From Mycobacterium sp. ITM-2016-00317 (GTDB lineage Bacteria > Actinomycetota > Actinomycetes > Mycobacteriales > Mycobacteriaceae), in contig NZ_CP134399.1 of the NCBI RefSeq assembly GCF_002968295.1, positions 1,984,001 through 2,048,000 on the forward strand: a DNA stretch of 64,000 nt, read 5' to 3'. Under the pieces are notes generated by a model. The model saw only the letters and a program-made list of their open reading frames with translations, was not told the DNA's origin and made no database searches. A program made the translations under genes and the position numbers. This document shows, in pieces, positions 8,832 through 16,080 of the stretch (the first letter of the stretch is position 1; each line of letters opens with the position of its first letter).

Positions 8832-8849
8832 ACTTGACGGCTGTCAAGT
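8832..8849. promoter_or_regulatory. Palindromic operator between CYP136 and TetR
   Basis: ACTTGAC-GGCT-GTCAAGT is a perfect 7+4+7 inverted repeat. It lies in the 128-bp divergent region, 65 bases upstream of the CYP136 start and 47 bases upstream of the TetR start. It contains a TTGAC that could serve as a -35 box on either strand. It is the best candidate binding site for the adjacent TetR protein. Confidence 0.65.
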
Positions 8850-8895
8850 TATTGAGGTTTGTGTCAGGGGTGCCGTGGTGCCAAGGTTTACAGGC

Positions 8896-9534
8896 ATGAC
8901 GGCTGAACCTGCCCCCGACCTTCGCCGCAGCAGAGGCGATCGTCAGCGGGACGCGATCGTGGCCGCCGTCCGCGAACTGCTCCAGGAACGTCCGTTCGCC
9001 GACCTGTCGGTCAGCACGATCAGCGAGCGGGCCGGGGTGGCCCGGTCGGGTTTCTACTTCTACTTCGACTCCAAATACGCGGTGCTCGCGGTGATCGTCG
9101 CCGACGCGATGGCCGAACTCGACCAGCTCACTCACGATTTCGCGCCGCGTAAGCCGGGGGAGTCGCCGTCGGAGTTCGCCACCCGCATGGTCGGCTACGC
9201 CGCCACGGTGTACGCCAGGAACGACCCGATCATGAGTGCCTGCAATCTGGCCCGCAACACCGATGCCCAGATCCGCGAGATCATGGACGATTTCCAGGAC
9301 ACCGTGGTGGACAAGATCGTCGGCCTGGTCGCGCACGACACCGGCGCCCGCCCGATCTCCGATGACCTGACCTCCCTGGTGCGCACGCTGATCGCGGTGA
9401 CCTCGATGACACTGGCGCACGACAGCGCGTTCGTCGGCCGCGGCGATGATCCGGCCCGGGCCGTCGAGATCGCGCGGCGGCTGTGGCTGAGCGGGCTGTG
9501 GGGGGCAGGCAGCCTTCCCGGAGGCCACAGCTAG
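8896..9534 (+). CDS. TetR family regulator (Rv3058c type), divergent from CYP136
   Basis: A 212-residue TetR protein. The helix-turn-helix is at about residues 15-60: GDRQRDAIVAAVRELLQERP, then LSVSTISERAGVARSGFYFY with FDSKYAVLAVIVAD. The C-terminal ligand-binding domain is all-helical. It probably represses CYP136 and itself through the palindrome at 8832-8849. ATG 8896 is chosen because the HTH begins close to the expected distance from it. The inducing ligand is unknown; a lipid or sterol-like CYP136 substrate is a guess from context. Confidence 0.88.
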   Translation: MTAEPAPDLRRSRGDRQRDAIVAAVRELLQERPFADLSVSTISERAGVARSGFYFYFDSKYAVLAVIVADAMAELDQLTHDFAPRKPGESPSEFATRMVGYAATVYARNDPIMSACNLARNTDAQIREIMDDFQDTVVDKIVGLVAHDTGARPISDDLTSLVRTLIAVTSMTLAHDSAFVGRGDDPARAVEIARRLWLSGLWGAGSLPGGHS

Positions 9535-9582
9535 TCCGCGGCTGCACGGGCCGCCCCGCCCGCGCCGGTAGTGTCGTTTCCC

Positions 9583-10455
9583 ATGGCCAAGGGCAACGGA
9601 ATCGACGGGTTCGCCGGTAAGCGGTGTCTGATCACCGGCGCCGCCAGCGGGATCGGCCGCGCGACTGCGCTGAAGTTGGCCGCCCAAGGCGCGGAACTGT
9701 TTCTCACCGACCGGGATGCGGACAAGCTCGCGCTGACCGTCGCCGACGCCCGGGCCCTCGGAGGTGTGGTCGCCGCCCACCGGGCCCTCGACATCTCCGA
9801 CCACGACGCGGTCGCCGGCTTCGGCGCCGACATCCACGCCACGCACCCCGCGATGGACGTGGTGATGAACATCGCCGGGATCTCGGCGTGGGGCACCGTC
9901 GACAAACTGACCCACCGGGACTGGAAGTCGCTGGTCGACGTGAACCTGATGGGCCCGATCCACGTCATCGAGACGTTCGTGCCGCCGATGGTCAAGGCGC
10001 ACCGCGGCGGTCATCTGGTCAACGTGTCCTCGGCGGCCGGGATCGTGGCCCTGCCGTGGCACGCGGCCTACAGCGCAAGCAAGTACGGGCTGCGGGGACT
10101 GTCCGAGGTGCTGCGGTTCGACCTCGCCCGCCACCGCATCGGGGTGTCGGTGGTGGTGCCCGGCGCGGTGCGCACCCCGCTGGTGAACAGCGTGCACATC
10201 GCCGGCGTGGACCGCGACGACCCGAACGTGCAGAAGTGGACGGGGCGGTTCTCGGGACACGCGGTATCCCCGGAGTTCGCGGCGGACAAGATCCTGCAGG
10301 GGGTCCTCGCCAACCGCTACCTGGTGTACACGTCCAACGACATCCGGGCGCTGTACCTGTTCAAGCGGACCATGTGGCTGCCCTACAGCATCACGATGAA
10401 GCAGGTGAACGTGCTGTTCACCCGTGCACTGAAGCCGAAGGCCAAGCGCCGCTGA
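9583..10455 (+). CDS. SDR family oxidoreductase (Rv3057c type)
   Basis: A 290-residue classical SDR. The nucleotide-binding motif is TGAASGIG near residue 17, the NAG equivalent is NIAGIS, and the catalytic residues lie in VNVSSAAGI and YSASKYG. The C-terminal segment is basic and ends in KPKAKRR. It probably uses NADP(H) and acts on a lipid or alcohol; the substrate is unknown. ATG 9583 is preferred over GTG 9571 because a TAGTGT box (9569-9574) lies eight bases before it, suggesting a leaderless message. It lies on the same strand as the TetR gene 48 bases away, as in M. tuberculosis. Confidence 0.87.
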   Translation: MAKGNGIDGFAGKRCLITGAASGIGRATALKLAAQGAELFLTDRDADKLALTVADARALGGVVAAHRALDISDHDAVAGFGADIHATHPAMDVVMNIAGISAWGTVDKLTHRDWKSLVDVNLMGPIHVIETFVPPMVKAHRGGHLVNVSSAAGIVALPWHAAYSASKYGLRGLSEVLRFDLARHRIGVSVVVPGAVRTPLVNSVHIAGVDRDDPNVQKWTGRFSGHAVSPEFAADKILQGVLANRYLVYTSNDIRALYLFKRTMWLPYSITMKQVNVLFTRALKPKAKRR

Positions 10456-10459
10456 GGTT

Positions 10460-11626
10460 TCAGCGCCCACCCCAGTCCCACGGCGGGGTGGTCGACAGGT
10501 CCTGACCGGCGACCTTGGTCTCACCCCAGTCCTTGTACAGCTCGACCTCCCAGGCGTCGCCGTCCGCGCCGATCGGTTGGGCCCCGAGGTGGGTGCGCAA
10601 CGCCGACGAGTGCGTCACCACCACGACCTGCGTGCGCGCCGCGGCGGCGACGATCAACTCGGCCAGCGGGTGCACCAACTCGGGATGCAGCGAGGTCTCG
10701 GGCTCGTTGAGCACCATCAACGACGGCGGCTGCGGACTCAGCAGAGCCGCCGCCCACAGCAGGAAACGCAGTGTGCCGTCGGAGATCTCGGCGCTGCGCA
10801 GCGGGCGCAGCATGCCGCGCTGGTGCAGGCGCAGATCGAAGAGGCCGTCGGTGACCGCCACCGACACCGTCGCGCCGTCGAACGCACCGGCCACCGCGCG
10901 GGCGAGATCGTCGGTGCCCGTCTCGAGGATGGTCTGTACCGCGGCGGCGAGGTCGGCGCCGTCGTCGGCGAGCACCGGTGTGCGGGTGCCCACCTGGGGG
11001 CGCCGGGCCGGCGCGTGGCTGTCGGCGCGGAACCCGTCGTAGAACCGCCAGTCGCGCAGGCGTTCCCGGACCAGCACCAGCTCCGGAGCCGCACCGGCCC
11101 AGTCCGCCAGCACGCTGCGGTGGGCGGGAAGGCCGCGCGTCAACTCGTCGAAACCGCGGCCGCTCTCGGCGGCCACCTCGACCATCCCGCGCACGCGCCG
11201 TACCAGCGTGGCCGCGGGACGGGCGACCGGCCCGGCGAAGACCAGCTCGCGCTTGACCTCGGGGTCGCGGGCGAATGCCGTGTCGGCGGCCTGAGGCAGG
11301 CCGAGGTCGATGAGATATCCGAAATCATCGGCGGCATAGCCCATGTCGATGGACACCGCGCGGGTGCGCGGGCCGCCCCGCGCGGTGCCGGTGCGCCGCG
11401 CGCCGCCCAGGTGTTCCGGGCCCGCCCACATCGCCGATTCCACTCCGCCTTCCCGGGCGAACGACCCGATCACCTCACCGCGGCCACAGTCGGCGAGCAG
11501 CCGCAACGCCCGGTACAGCGACGACTTGCCGGTGCCGTTGGCGCCGGTGACAACGGTGAGCCGGCGCAGCGGCAGCACGAGTTCGCGCAGTGAGCGGTAC
11601 CCGCGGACCGCGACGGTGTCGAGCAT
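10460..11626 (-). CDS. RecF/SMC-like AAA family ATPase
   Basis: A 388-residue P-loop ATPase of the AAA_21 type (predicted-ATPase COG4637-like). The N-terminus starts directly with the RecF-like strand LDTVAVRGYRSLRELVLPLR. Walker A is GANGTGKSSLYRAL at about residues 29-42. A signature-like SDGTLRFLLWAAALL precedes Walker B, LMVLNEPETSLHP, in which Asn replaces the usual Asp before Glu. A final VVVVTHSSAL switch histidine follows. There is no TOPRIM or nuclease domain, so it is not an OLD nuclease. It is last in a same-strand run TetR / DinB2 / GAF / ATPase, with only 34 bases between it and the GAF gene; this gene is absent from the matching M. tuberculosis site as I recall it. A DNA-damage or stress role is inferred from context. 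Confidence 0.8.
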   Translation of the reverse strand: MLDTVAVRGYRSLRELVLPLRRLTVVTGANGTGKSSLYRALRLLADCGRGEVIGSFAREGGVESAMWAGPEHLGGARRTGTARGGPRTRAVSIDMGYAADDFGYLIDLGLPQAADTAFARDPEVKRELVFAGPVARPAATLVRRVRGMVEVAAESGRGFDELTRGLPAHRSVLADWAGAAPELVLVRERLRDWRFYDGFRADSHAPARRPQVGTRTPVLADDGADLAAAVQTILETGTDDLARAVAGAFDGATVSVAVTDGLFDLRLHQRGMLRPLRSAEISDGTLRFLLWAAALLSPQPPSLMVLNEPETSLHPELVHPLAELIVAAAARTQVVVVTHSSALRTHLGAQPIGADGDAWEVELYKDWGETKVAGQDLSTTPPWDWGGR

Positions 11627-11660
11627 GTTCCGAGCCTATTGGCCGGCTCCGACGAGTCGC

Positions 11661-12374
11661 TCAGTCCGGGGCGATGCCGAAGATCCGGGCCCGGATCATC
11701 GCCACGAAGTCCTCCAGCACCTGAACCTGCCCCGAGGTCCATCGCCTCGGCTGGGGATCCCAGGCGCTCAAGGTGCCGATGGTGTGGCCCGAGCCGTCTT
11801 TGAGCGGGAAGCCCGCGTAGGCGACCACGACGCCGTCGCGGACCGCGTAGTGGTCCCGCAGCAGCGGTTCACCGCGCGCATCGTCGATGATCAGCGGTTC
11901 GTTCGACACCACGACCTCCGCGCCGAGTGAGCCCCGGACCGGACCCCTCCGGTTGACCTCCAACTCGCCGGTGAGGCCGACTCCGCTGCAGACGTATTGG
12001 GTGTCCCGGTCGACGAGCGTCACCGCGGCGCCCGGCACCGCCACCGCGGCCGCCACCATGTCGACCACCCGGTCCAGGGTGTTGGTGCGTTCGGCGTTGA
12101 GCATCCCGCTGTCGTAGAGCGCCTGGAGCCGCTGCGGATCGGCGATGGCCGAGTCGGTTCCGGAGGCCGCCGGAACCGGGGTCTGCAGCCCGGCCGCGTG
12201 CATCCGGTCGAGAAGTTCGGGCAGGCCGTGCTCGCCGCGGCGTGCGCGCTCGGCGGCGATCCGGGCGGCGACCGCCCGGCCGACGAACTGGTCGGGGGTC
12301 TCTCCCGCCGCGGCGGACTCGGCGACCAGCAGGTCGCTCATCCACGCATCGAACCCGGGCACAGTCGAGGACAT
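11661..12374 (-). CDS. GAF domain protein
   Basis: A 237-residue soluble protein. About the first 80 residues are helical, with FVGRAVAARIAAERARRGEH. A GAF domain covers roughly 95-237: RVVDMVAAAVAVPGAAVTLV, YVCSGVGLTG, YAGFPLKDGSGHTIGTLSAW and QVQVLEDFVAMI. No kinase, HTH or cyclase output domain is present, so it may be a ligand or redox sensor acting through a partner. ATG 12374 is chosen; earlier codons in frame are antisense to dinP. It lies 29 bases downstream of dinP and 34 bases upstream of the AAA ATPase, suggesting co-transcription. The ligand is unknown. Confidence 0.8.
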   Translation of the reverse strand: MSSTVPGFDAWMSDLLVAESAAAGETPDQFVGRAVAARIAAERARRGEHGLPELLDRMHAAGLQTPVPAASGTDSAIADPQRLQALYDSGMLNAERTNTLDRVVDMVAAAVAVPGAAVTLVDRDTQYVCSGVGLTGELEVNRRGPVRGSLGAEVVVSNEPLIIDDARGEPLLRDHYAVRDGVVVAYAGFPLKDGSGHTIGTLSAWDPQPRRWTSGQVQVLEDFVAMIRARIFGIAPD

Positions 12375-12403
12375 GGCCGTCACGCTAACGCGGGCGGAGC
12401 CCC

Positions 12404-13468
12404 TCAGTTGCCCGAATCGGGCATCACGAGTTCCAGCCGCACGCCCAGGAGCCGGACCGGACGGTCCGCGTCGAACTCGTCGAGGAGGTCGAGGGCGGTG
12501 CGGACCACCGGATCTCGGTCGGTGGTGGGGACGGCGAGCTTGCGGATCTTGGTGCGGGTGTAGAAGGTGCTCGTGCGTACGGTGACCGCGACGCGGGCGA
12601 CCACCCGTTGCTGGGCGACGACCTCGGCCAGGGTGCGCTGTGCGAGGTCGACGACCGCCGCGGCCATCTCGCCGCGGTCGGTCAGGTCGTGGGCGAAGGT
12701 CACGACGTGGCTGCGGGAACGCGGCACCCACGGTTCGGCGGTGACCGTGGTGTCCCCGCCGCCCTTGGCCAGCAGCAGGATCCACAGTCCGGTCGTCGGA
12801 CCGAACGCGGCCGTCAGTACCGCCGGGTCGGTGCGCGCCAGCTCCGCGACCGTCGTGATGTCCATGGCGGCAAGCTTTTTGGCGGTCTTGGGGCCCACCC
12901 CCCACAACGTGTCGACCGCCCGGTCGCCCATCGTGGACATCCAGTTGTCGTCGGTGAGGGCGTGCACGCCTGCGGGCTTGCCGAAGCCGGTGGCGACCTT
13001 GGCCCGCTGCTTGTTGTCGCTGATGCCCACCGAGCAGGACAGCCCCGTCTGTGTGCGGACGTCGTGCTGGATCCGGCGGGCCAGCGCCACCGGGTCGTCC
13101 ACCTGCGCACCGATGTAGGCCTCGTCCCAGCCCCACACCTCAACGGGGTGTCCGAGGTCGCGCAGCAGCCCCATCACCTGTTCGGAGGCGGCGTCGTAGG
13201 CCTCGGGGTCCGACGGAAGGAAGGTGGCCCCGGGACACCGGCGGGCGGCCGCCCGCAACGGCATCCCGGCGTGCACGCCGAACTCGCGGGCTTCGTAGGA
13301 GGCGCAGGTGACCACCTTGCGGGGTTCGGTGGGGTCGCCGCTTCCGCCCACGACCACCGGCAATCCCACGAGTTCGGGGCGGCGTCGCAGTTCGACCGAT
13401 GCCAGGAACTGGTCGAGGTCGACGTGCAGGATCCACTGTTTCCGGGCTGCGGTCCCGGAGCCGGTCAT
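12404..13468 (-). CDS. dinP: Y-family DNA polymerase DinB2 (Pol IV type)
   Basis: A 354-residue Y-family translesion polymerase corresponding to Rv3056. The catalytic motif ILHVDLDQFLASVELRRRPE and the second acidic motif WGWDEAYIGA are intact, and helix-hairpin-helix motifs follow in LWGVGPKTAKKLAAMDITTV. The steric-gate position, normally Phe or Tyr, is Leu22. The same substitution in M. smegmatis DinB2 permits ribonucleotide incorporation. The C-terminus (LLGVRLELVMPDSGN) has no QLxLF-like clamp-binding motif, again as in DinB2. The start ATG 13468 overlaps the stop of the TetR gene by four bases (ATGA), so they are translationally coupled. Confidence 0.92.
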   Translation of the reverse strand: MTGSGTAARKQWILHVDLDQFLASVELRRRPELVGLPVVVGGSGDPTEPRKVVTCASYEAREFGVHAGMPLRAAARRCPGATFLPSDPEAYDAASEQVMGLLRDLGHPVEVWGWDEAYIGAQVDDPVALARRIQHDVRTQTGLSCSVGISDNKQRAKVATGFGKPAGVHALTDDNWMSTMGDRAVDTLWGVGPKTAKKLAAMDITTVAELARTDPAVLTAAFGPTTGLWILLLAKGGGDTTVTAEPWVPRSRSHVVTFAHDLTDRGEMAAAVVDLAQRTLAEVVAQQRVVARVAVTVRTSTFYTRTKIRKLAVPTTDRDPVVRTALDLLDEFDADRPVRLLGVRLELVMPDSGN

Positions 13469-14082
13469 GAGCCGCAGAGCTTGCGCGCCACGGTGTCCCA
13501 CCCGTCCCCGAGTTCGGCGAGGGTGCGGTGCCGGTCGTAGATCTCGTGATGGACGTAGTCGGCGTCCAGCAGCGCCAGCAGCGCACTGGCCTGAGCGTCG
13601 AGGTCGCCGGTGGTCCCGGCGGTTTCGAGAATGATGCGGACGTGGCTGTGATGCAGGGACGCCGGCGCGTTGTAGCGCATCTGCGGATCCCGGCCGATGT
13701 CGGTGAGCAGCGCGTAATGCGCGTCGACGAACTTCAGCCGTTCCCTGCCGTAGGCCAGCAGGCGCTGTAGCGGCGGGGCCTCGGGCCCCAGCGGGGCCGG
13801 TCCGAACAGGAAGGCCTGTTGCAGGGCTTTCTCGTCCTCGTTGAGCAACTCGAGCATCAGCCCGGCGCGGCTGCCGAACCGGCGGAACAGCGTGCCCTTG
13901 CCCACCCCCGCGGCCGAGGCGATGTCGTCGGTGGTGACGGCCTCGGCGCCGCGCTCGTCGATCAGGCGGCGGGCCGCCTCGATCAGCAGGGCCCGGTTGC
14001 GTGCGGCGTCGCCACGTTCGGCCGGTCCGGGGCCCCCCACCGGTAGTGCCGGTGAGCCGTTACGGTTCTCCGGCAGGTCCAT
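13465..14082 (-). CDS. TetR family regulator (Rv3055 type)
   Basis: A 205-residue TetR repressor. After a ~25-residue disordered N-terminus comes the HTH: RNRALLIEAARRLIDERGAE, then DDIASAAGVGKGTLFRRFGS. The C-terminal domain is helical. It is first in the run with dinP, the GAF gene and the AAA ATPase, and it overlaps dinP by four bases. It probably autoregulates this operon; no clear palindrome was identified in the 88 bases separating it from the divergent FMN reductase gene. The ligand is unknown. Confidence 0.87.
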   Translation of the reverse strand: MDLPENRNGSPALPVGGPGPAERGDAARNRALLIEAARRLIDERGAEAVTTDDIASAAGVGKGTLFRRFGSRAGLMLELLNEDEKALQQAFLFGPAPLGPEAPPLQRLLAYGRERLKFVDAHYALLTDIGRDPQMRYNAPASLHHSHVRIILETAGTTGDLDAQASALLALLDADYVHHEIYDRHRTLAELGDGWDTVARKLCGS

Positions 14083-14170
14083 CTCGCAACTTTAACTCAG
14101 CCGGAATAGATCGGACTGCAGTCCGGTTAGTTCGTGCGAGGATTTACCTCCGACGAAGGGAAGGACCGCG

Positions 14171-14722
14171 ATGACGCAGAGCGCGCACAGCACCGTACTT
14201 GTTCTGGTCGGCAGCCTCCGGGCTGCCTCGGTGAACCGTCAACTGGCCGAACTGGCGCTGGAGACCGGGCTCGACGGCGTGGTGTTCGACTGGTTCGACC
14301 GGCTGGGCGAACTGCCGCATTACAACGAGGACATCGACACCGACGACGTGGCCGAACCCGTCGCGGCCCTGCGCGCCGCCGCCGCGCGTGCCGACGCGGC
14401 GCTGGTCATCACCCCGGAGTACAACGGCACCGTCCCGGGGGTGCTGAAGAACGCCATCGACTGGCTCTCGCGCCCCTACGGCGCCGGCGCGCTCAAGGAC
14501 AAGCCGCTGGCGGTCGTGGGTGCGGCGCTGGGGCGGTACGGCGGCCAGTGGGCTCACGACGACACGCGGAAGTCGTTCGGCATCGCCGGGCCCCGGGTCG
14601 TCGAGGGTCTGGACCTGTCGATCCCCAGCGCGTCGCTCGACGGCCGGCATCCGCGGGAGAAGGCCGAGGTCGTGGACCGGCTGCGCGACATCGTCGGCAA
14701 GCTGGTCGCCGAGATCGGCTGA
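14171..14722 (+). CDS. NADPH-dependent FMN reductase (Rv3054c type)
   Basis: A 183-residue flavodoxin-fold protein. The phosphate-binding loop LVGSLRAASVNRQLAE is near the N-terminus, and the conserved ITPEYNGTVPGVLKNAIDWL characterises the NADPH-dependent FMN/quinone reductase family. Such enzymes reduce FMN, quinones or azo compounds and can protect from electrophile stress. ATG 14171 is preceded by GAAGGGAAGG, a clear ribosome binding site. It is transcribed divergently from the TetR/dinP operon. Two strong hairpins follow it (14764-14791 and 14824-14849). Confidence 0.88.
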   Translation: MTQSAHSTVLVLVGSLRAASVNRQLAELALETGLDGVVFDWFDRLGELPHYNEDIDTDDVAEPVAALRAAAARADAALVITPEYNGTVPGVLKNAIDWLSRPYGAGALKDKPLAVVGAALGRYGGQWAHDDTRKSFGIAGPRVVEGLDLSIPSASLDGRHPREKAEVVDRLRDIVGKLVAEIG

Positions 14723-14763
14723 TCGGTCCCGGGCGCGCTTGCCGAAGGTGCGCCACGGCAGCC

Positions 14764-14791
14764 GTCGCCGCCCGCGGAAGCGGGCGGCGAC
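14764..14791 (+). other. Perfect 12-bp hairpin with GGAA loop after the FMN reductase gene
   Basis: GTCGCCGCCCGC (14764-14775) and GCGGGCGGCGAC (14780-14791) are perfect complements around GGAA, a GNRA tetraloop (14776-14779). It lies 42 bases after the FMN reductase stop. There is no U-tract, so it may be a transcript-stabilising stem or part of a termination region. Confidence 0.6.
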
Positions 14792-14823
14792 GAGCGCGTG
14801 AGGACAGTCGAGCAGGGCTTTTC

Positions 14824-14849
14824 GAACGCCCGGGCGCTGCCCGGGCTCG
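14824..14849 (+). terminator. Candidate intrinsic terminator downstream of the FMN reductase gene
   Basis: GCCCGGGC-GCT-GCCCGGGC (14828-14846) is a perfect stem-loop, extendable by the flanking CGA and TCG, and TTT follows (14850-14852 region). Short-tailed hairpins of this type terminate transcription in mycobacteria. It would insulate the nrdHIE promoter from upstream reading. Confidence 0.5.
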
Positions 14850-14885
14850 TTTGCTGTCTGGGGTTTGGCGGCGGTCTGCGGAGCC

Positions 14886-14980
14886 GGGGGAGTCGGGGGA
14901 TGTCAGGGGGTTCTGGTAGATCTGGGCGACGTGCCGCACGGGTGGGGCCGCGACACGCCGATGTGACGTGCGACACGCCG
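14886..14980 (+). other. G-tract region and 20-bp-spaced direct repeats in the nrdHIE upstream region
   Basis: The 569-bp region 14723-15291 has no convincing gene. Besides two hairpins and the NrdR boxes it holds three G5 tracts (14886-14890, 14895-14899, 14906-14910) and a GGG (14924-14926), able in principle to form a G-quadruplex. It also has two copies of GCGACACGCCG (14950-14960 and 14970-14980) exactly 20 bases apart. A matching CGCGACACGCC occurs just upstream of the NrdR boxes of nrdF2 (26671-26681). Confidence 0.5.
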
Positions 14981-15041
14981 GTCCGGTGCTTGTCAGAGAC
15001 GCTTTTGGGGGCTTACGACCTGGGAATTCCAGAAATGTCAT

Positions 15042-15057
15042 TCAGAACATCTTGTAG
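15042..15057. promoter_or_regulatory. Upstream NrdR box of nrdHIE
   Basis: TCAGAACATCTTGTAG is a weaker match to the NrdR box consensus ACACWATATAWWGTGT, but it aligns base for base with the much better box at 26684-26699 before nrdF2. Its centre is 32 bases from that of the downstream box, the spacing expected for NrdR pairs. NrdR is the dATP/ATP-responsive repressor of ribonucleotide reductase genes. Confidence 0.6.
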
Positions 15058-15073
15058 TGCTTCTGAATGTCGG

Positions 15074-15089
15074 ACACTAGGTGTAGTGT
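15074..15089. promoter_or_regulatory. Downstream NrdR box of nrdHIE
   Basis: ACACTA-GGTG-TAGTGT is a perfect 6+4+6 inverted repeat matching both half-sites of the NrdR consensus. It lies about 200 bases before nrdH, which implies a long 5' leader or a promoter overlapping the boxes. Confidence 0.8.
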
Positions 15090-15291
15090 TTCGAACACCG
15101 ACGGACCCCCAAGATGTGGAGTCAGCCGGAGCCCCAGAGTTCCGGCGGCGTCGGGTCACCGACACACCGGCGTGTGGCCCGGGACGGCCCGGAATTTCGG
15201 GGGCCGCCGGACCGCTGAACGTATAGCAGAAGAACCACCCAAGCAGTTGCCCGCCCGTTTTGCCCCCTTGGCGTAAGGAGCCGTACCGCAG

Positions 15292-15546
15292 ATGACTCAG
15301 CCAGCCACCGTCACCGTGTACACCAAGCCGGCCTGTGTTCAGTGCAACGCCACCTACAAGGCGCTCGACAAGCAGGGCATCGCGTACGACATCGTCGACA
15401 TCAGCGTGGACGCCGAGGCCCGTGACTACGTGATGGCCCTCGGATACCTGCAGGCGCCGGTCGTGGTCGCGGGCAACGACCACTGGTCGGGTTTCCGCCC
15501 GGACCGGATCAAGGCGCTGGCGGGCGCGGTCTCGGCATCTGCGTGA
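15292..15546 (+). CDS. nrdH: Glutaredoxin-like protein NrdH
   Basis: An 84-residue thioredoxin-fold redoxin with the CVQC active site at about residues 14-17 (KPACVQCNATYKAL) and the NrdH-typical C-terminal WSGFRPDRI. It supplies electrons from thioredoxin reductase to the class Ib ribonucleotide reductase NrdEF. TAAGGAG lies upstream of ATG 15292. It is first in nrdHIE; the operon is probably controlled by NrdR through the boxes at 15042-15089. Confidence 0.95.
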   Translation: MTQPATVTVYTKPACVQCNATYKALDKQGIAYDIVDISVDAEARDYVMALGYLQAPVVVAGNDHWSGFRPDRIKALAGAVSASA

Positions 15547-15621
15547 CGGGTGTGGCCGCGGGCCACGACTGAGTGGTGAGCGGGTAATCGAAGCGGACGG
15601 ACCGGAGTGGAGGGGATGGGC

Positions 15622-16080
15622 ATGAGCAATCTGGTCTACTTCTCCAGCGTTTCCGAGAACACCCATCGCTTCGTGGAGAAGCTCGAGATCCCGGCCGTCC
15701 GGATCCCGATCCACGGGCGCATCGAGGTGACCGAACCCTATGTGCTGGTGCTGCCCACCTATGGTGGCGGGCACGCCAACGAGCCCGATCCCGATCGCGG
15801 GGGCTACGTGCCCAAGCAGGTGATCGCCTTCCTGAACAACGAACACAACCGGTCGTTGATCCGCGGCGTCATCGCCGCGGGCAACACCAACTTCGGCGCC
15901 GAATTCGGATACGCGGGGGTTGTCGTGTCCCGCAAGTGTGGCGTCCCTTTCCTGTACCGATTCGAACTCATGGGAACCACGGACGACGTGTTCGCCGTCC
16001 GTGCGGGCCTGAGCAATTTTTGGGCCGAGGCCCGGAAGGACCAGACGTGTCACCAACCGTCACAGCTGCAGAACCTGTAA
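15622..16080 (+). CDS. nrdI: Flavodoxin-like protein NrdI
   Basis: A 152-residue flavodoxin-like protein that supplies the oxidant for assembling the dimanganese-tyrosyl radical cofactor of NrdF. The FMN phosphate loop is [12 protein letters not shown] at the N-terminus, and LPTYGGG and [14 protein letters not shown] are conserved family stretches. ATG 15622 is preferred to the GTG at 15607 because a GGAGGGGATGGG ribosome site precedes it and the first beta strand follows at once. Its end overlaps the nrdE start by 34 bases. Confidence 0.94.
   Translation: MSNLVYFSSVSENTHRFVEKLEIPAVRIPIHGRIEVTEPYVLVLPTYGGGHANEPDPDRGGYVPKQVIAFLNNEHNRSLIRGVIAAGNTNFGAEFGYAGVVVSRKCGVPFLYRFELMGTTDDVFAVRAGLSNFWAEARKDQTCHQPSQLQNL

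Noticed and set aside
10460..11626. The AAA ATPase as an OLD-type anti-phage nuclease
   Set aside because: There is no C-terminal TOPRIM domain or nuclease motif, and no partner gene of such a defence system is adjacent.
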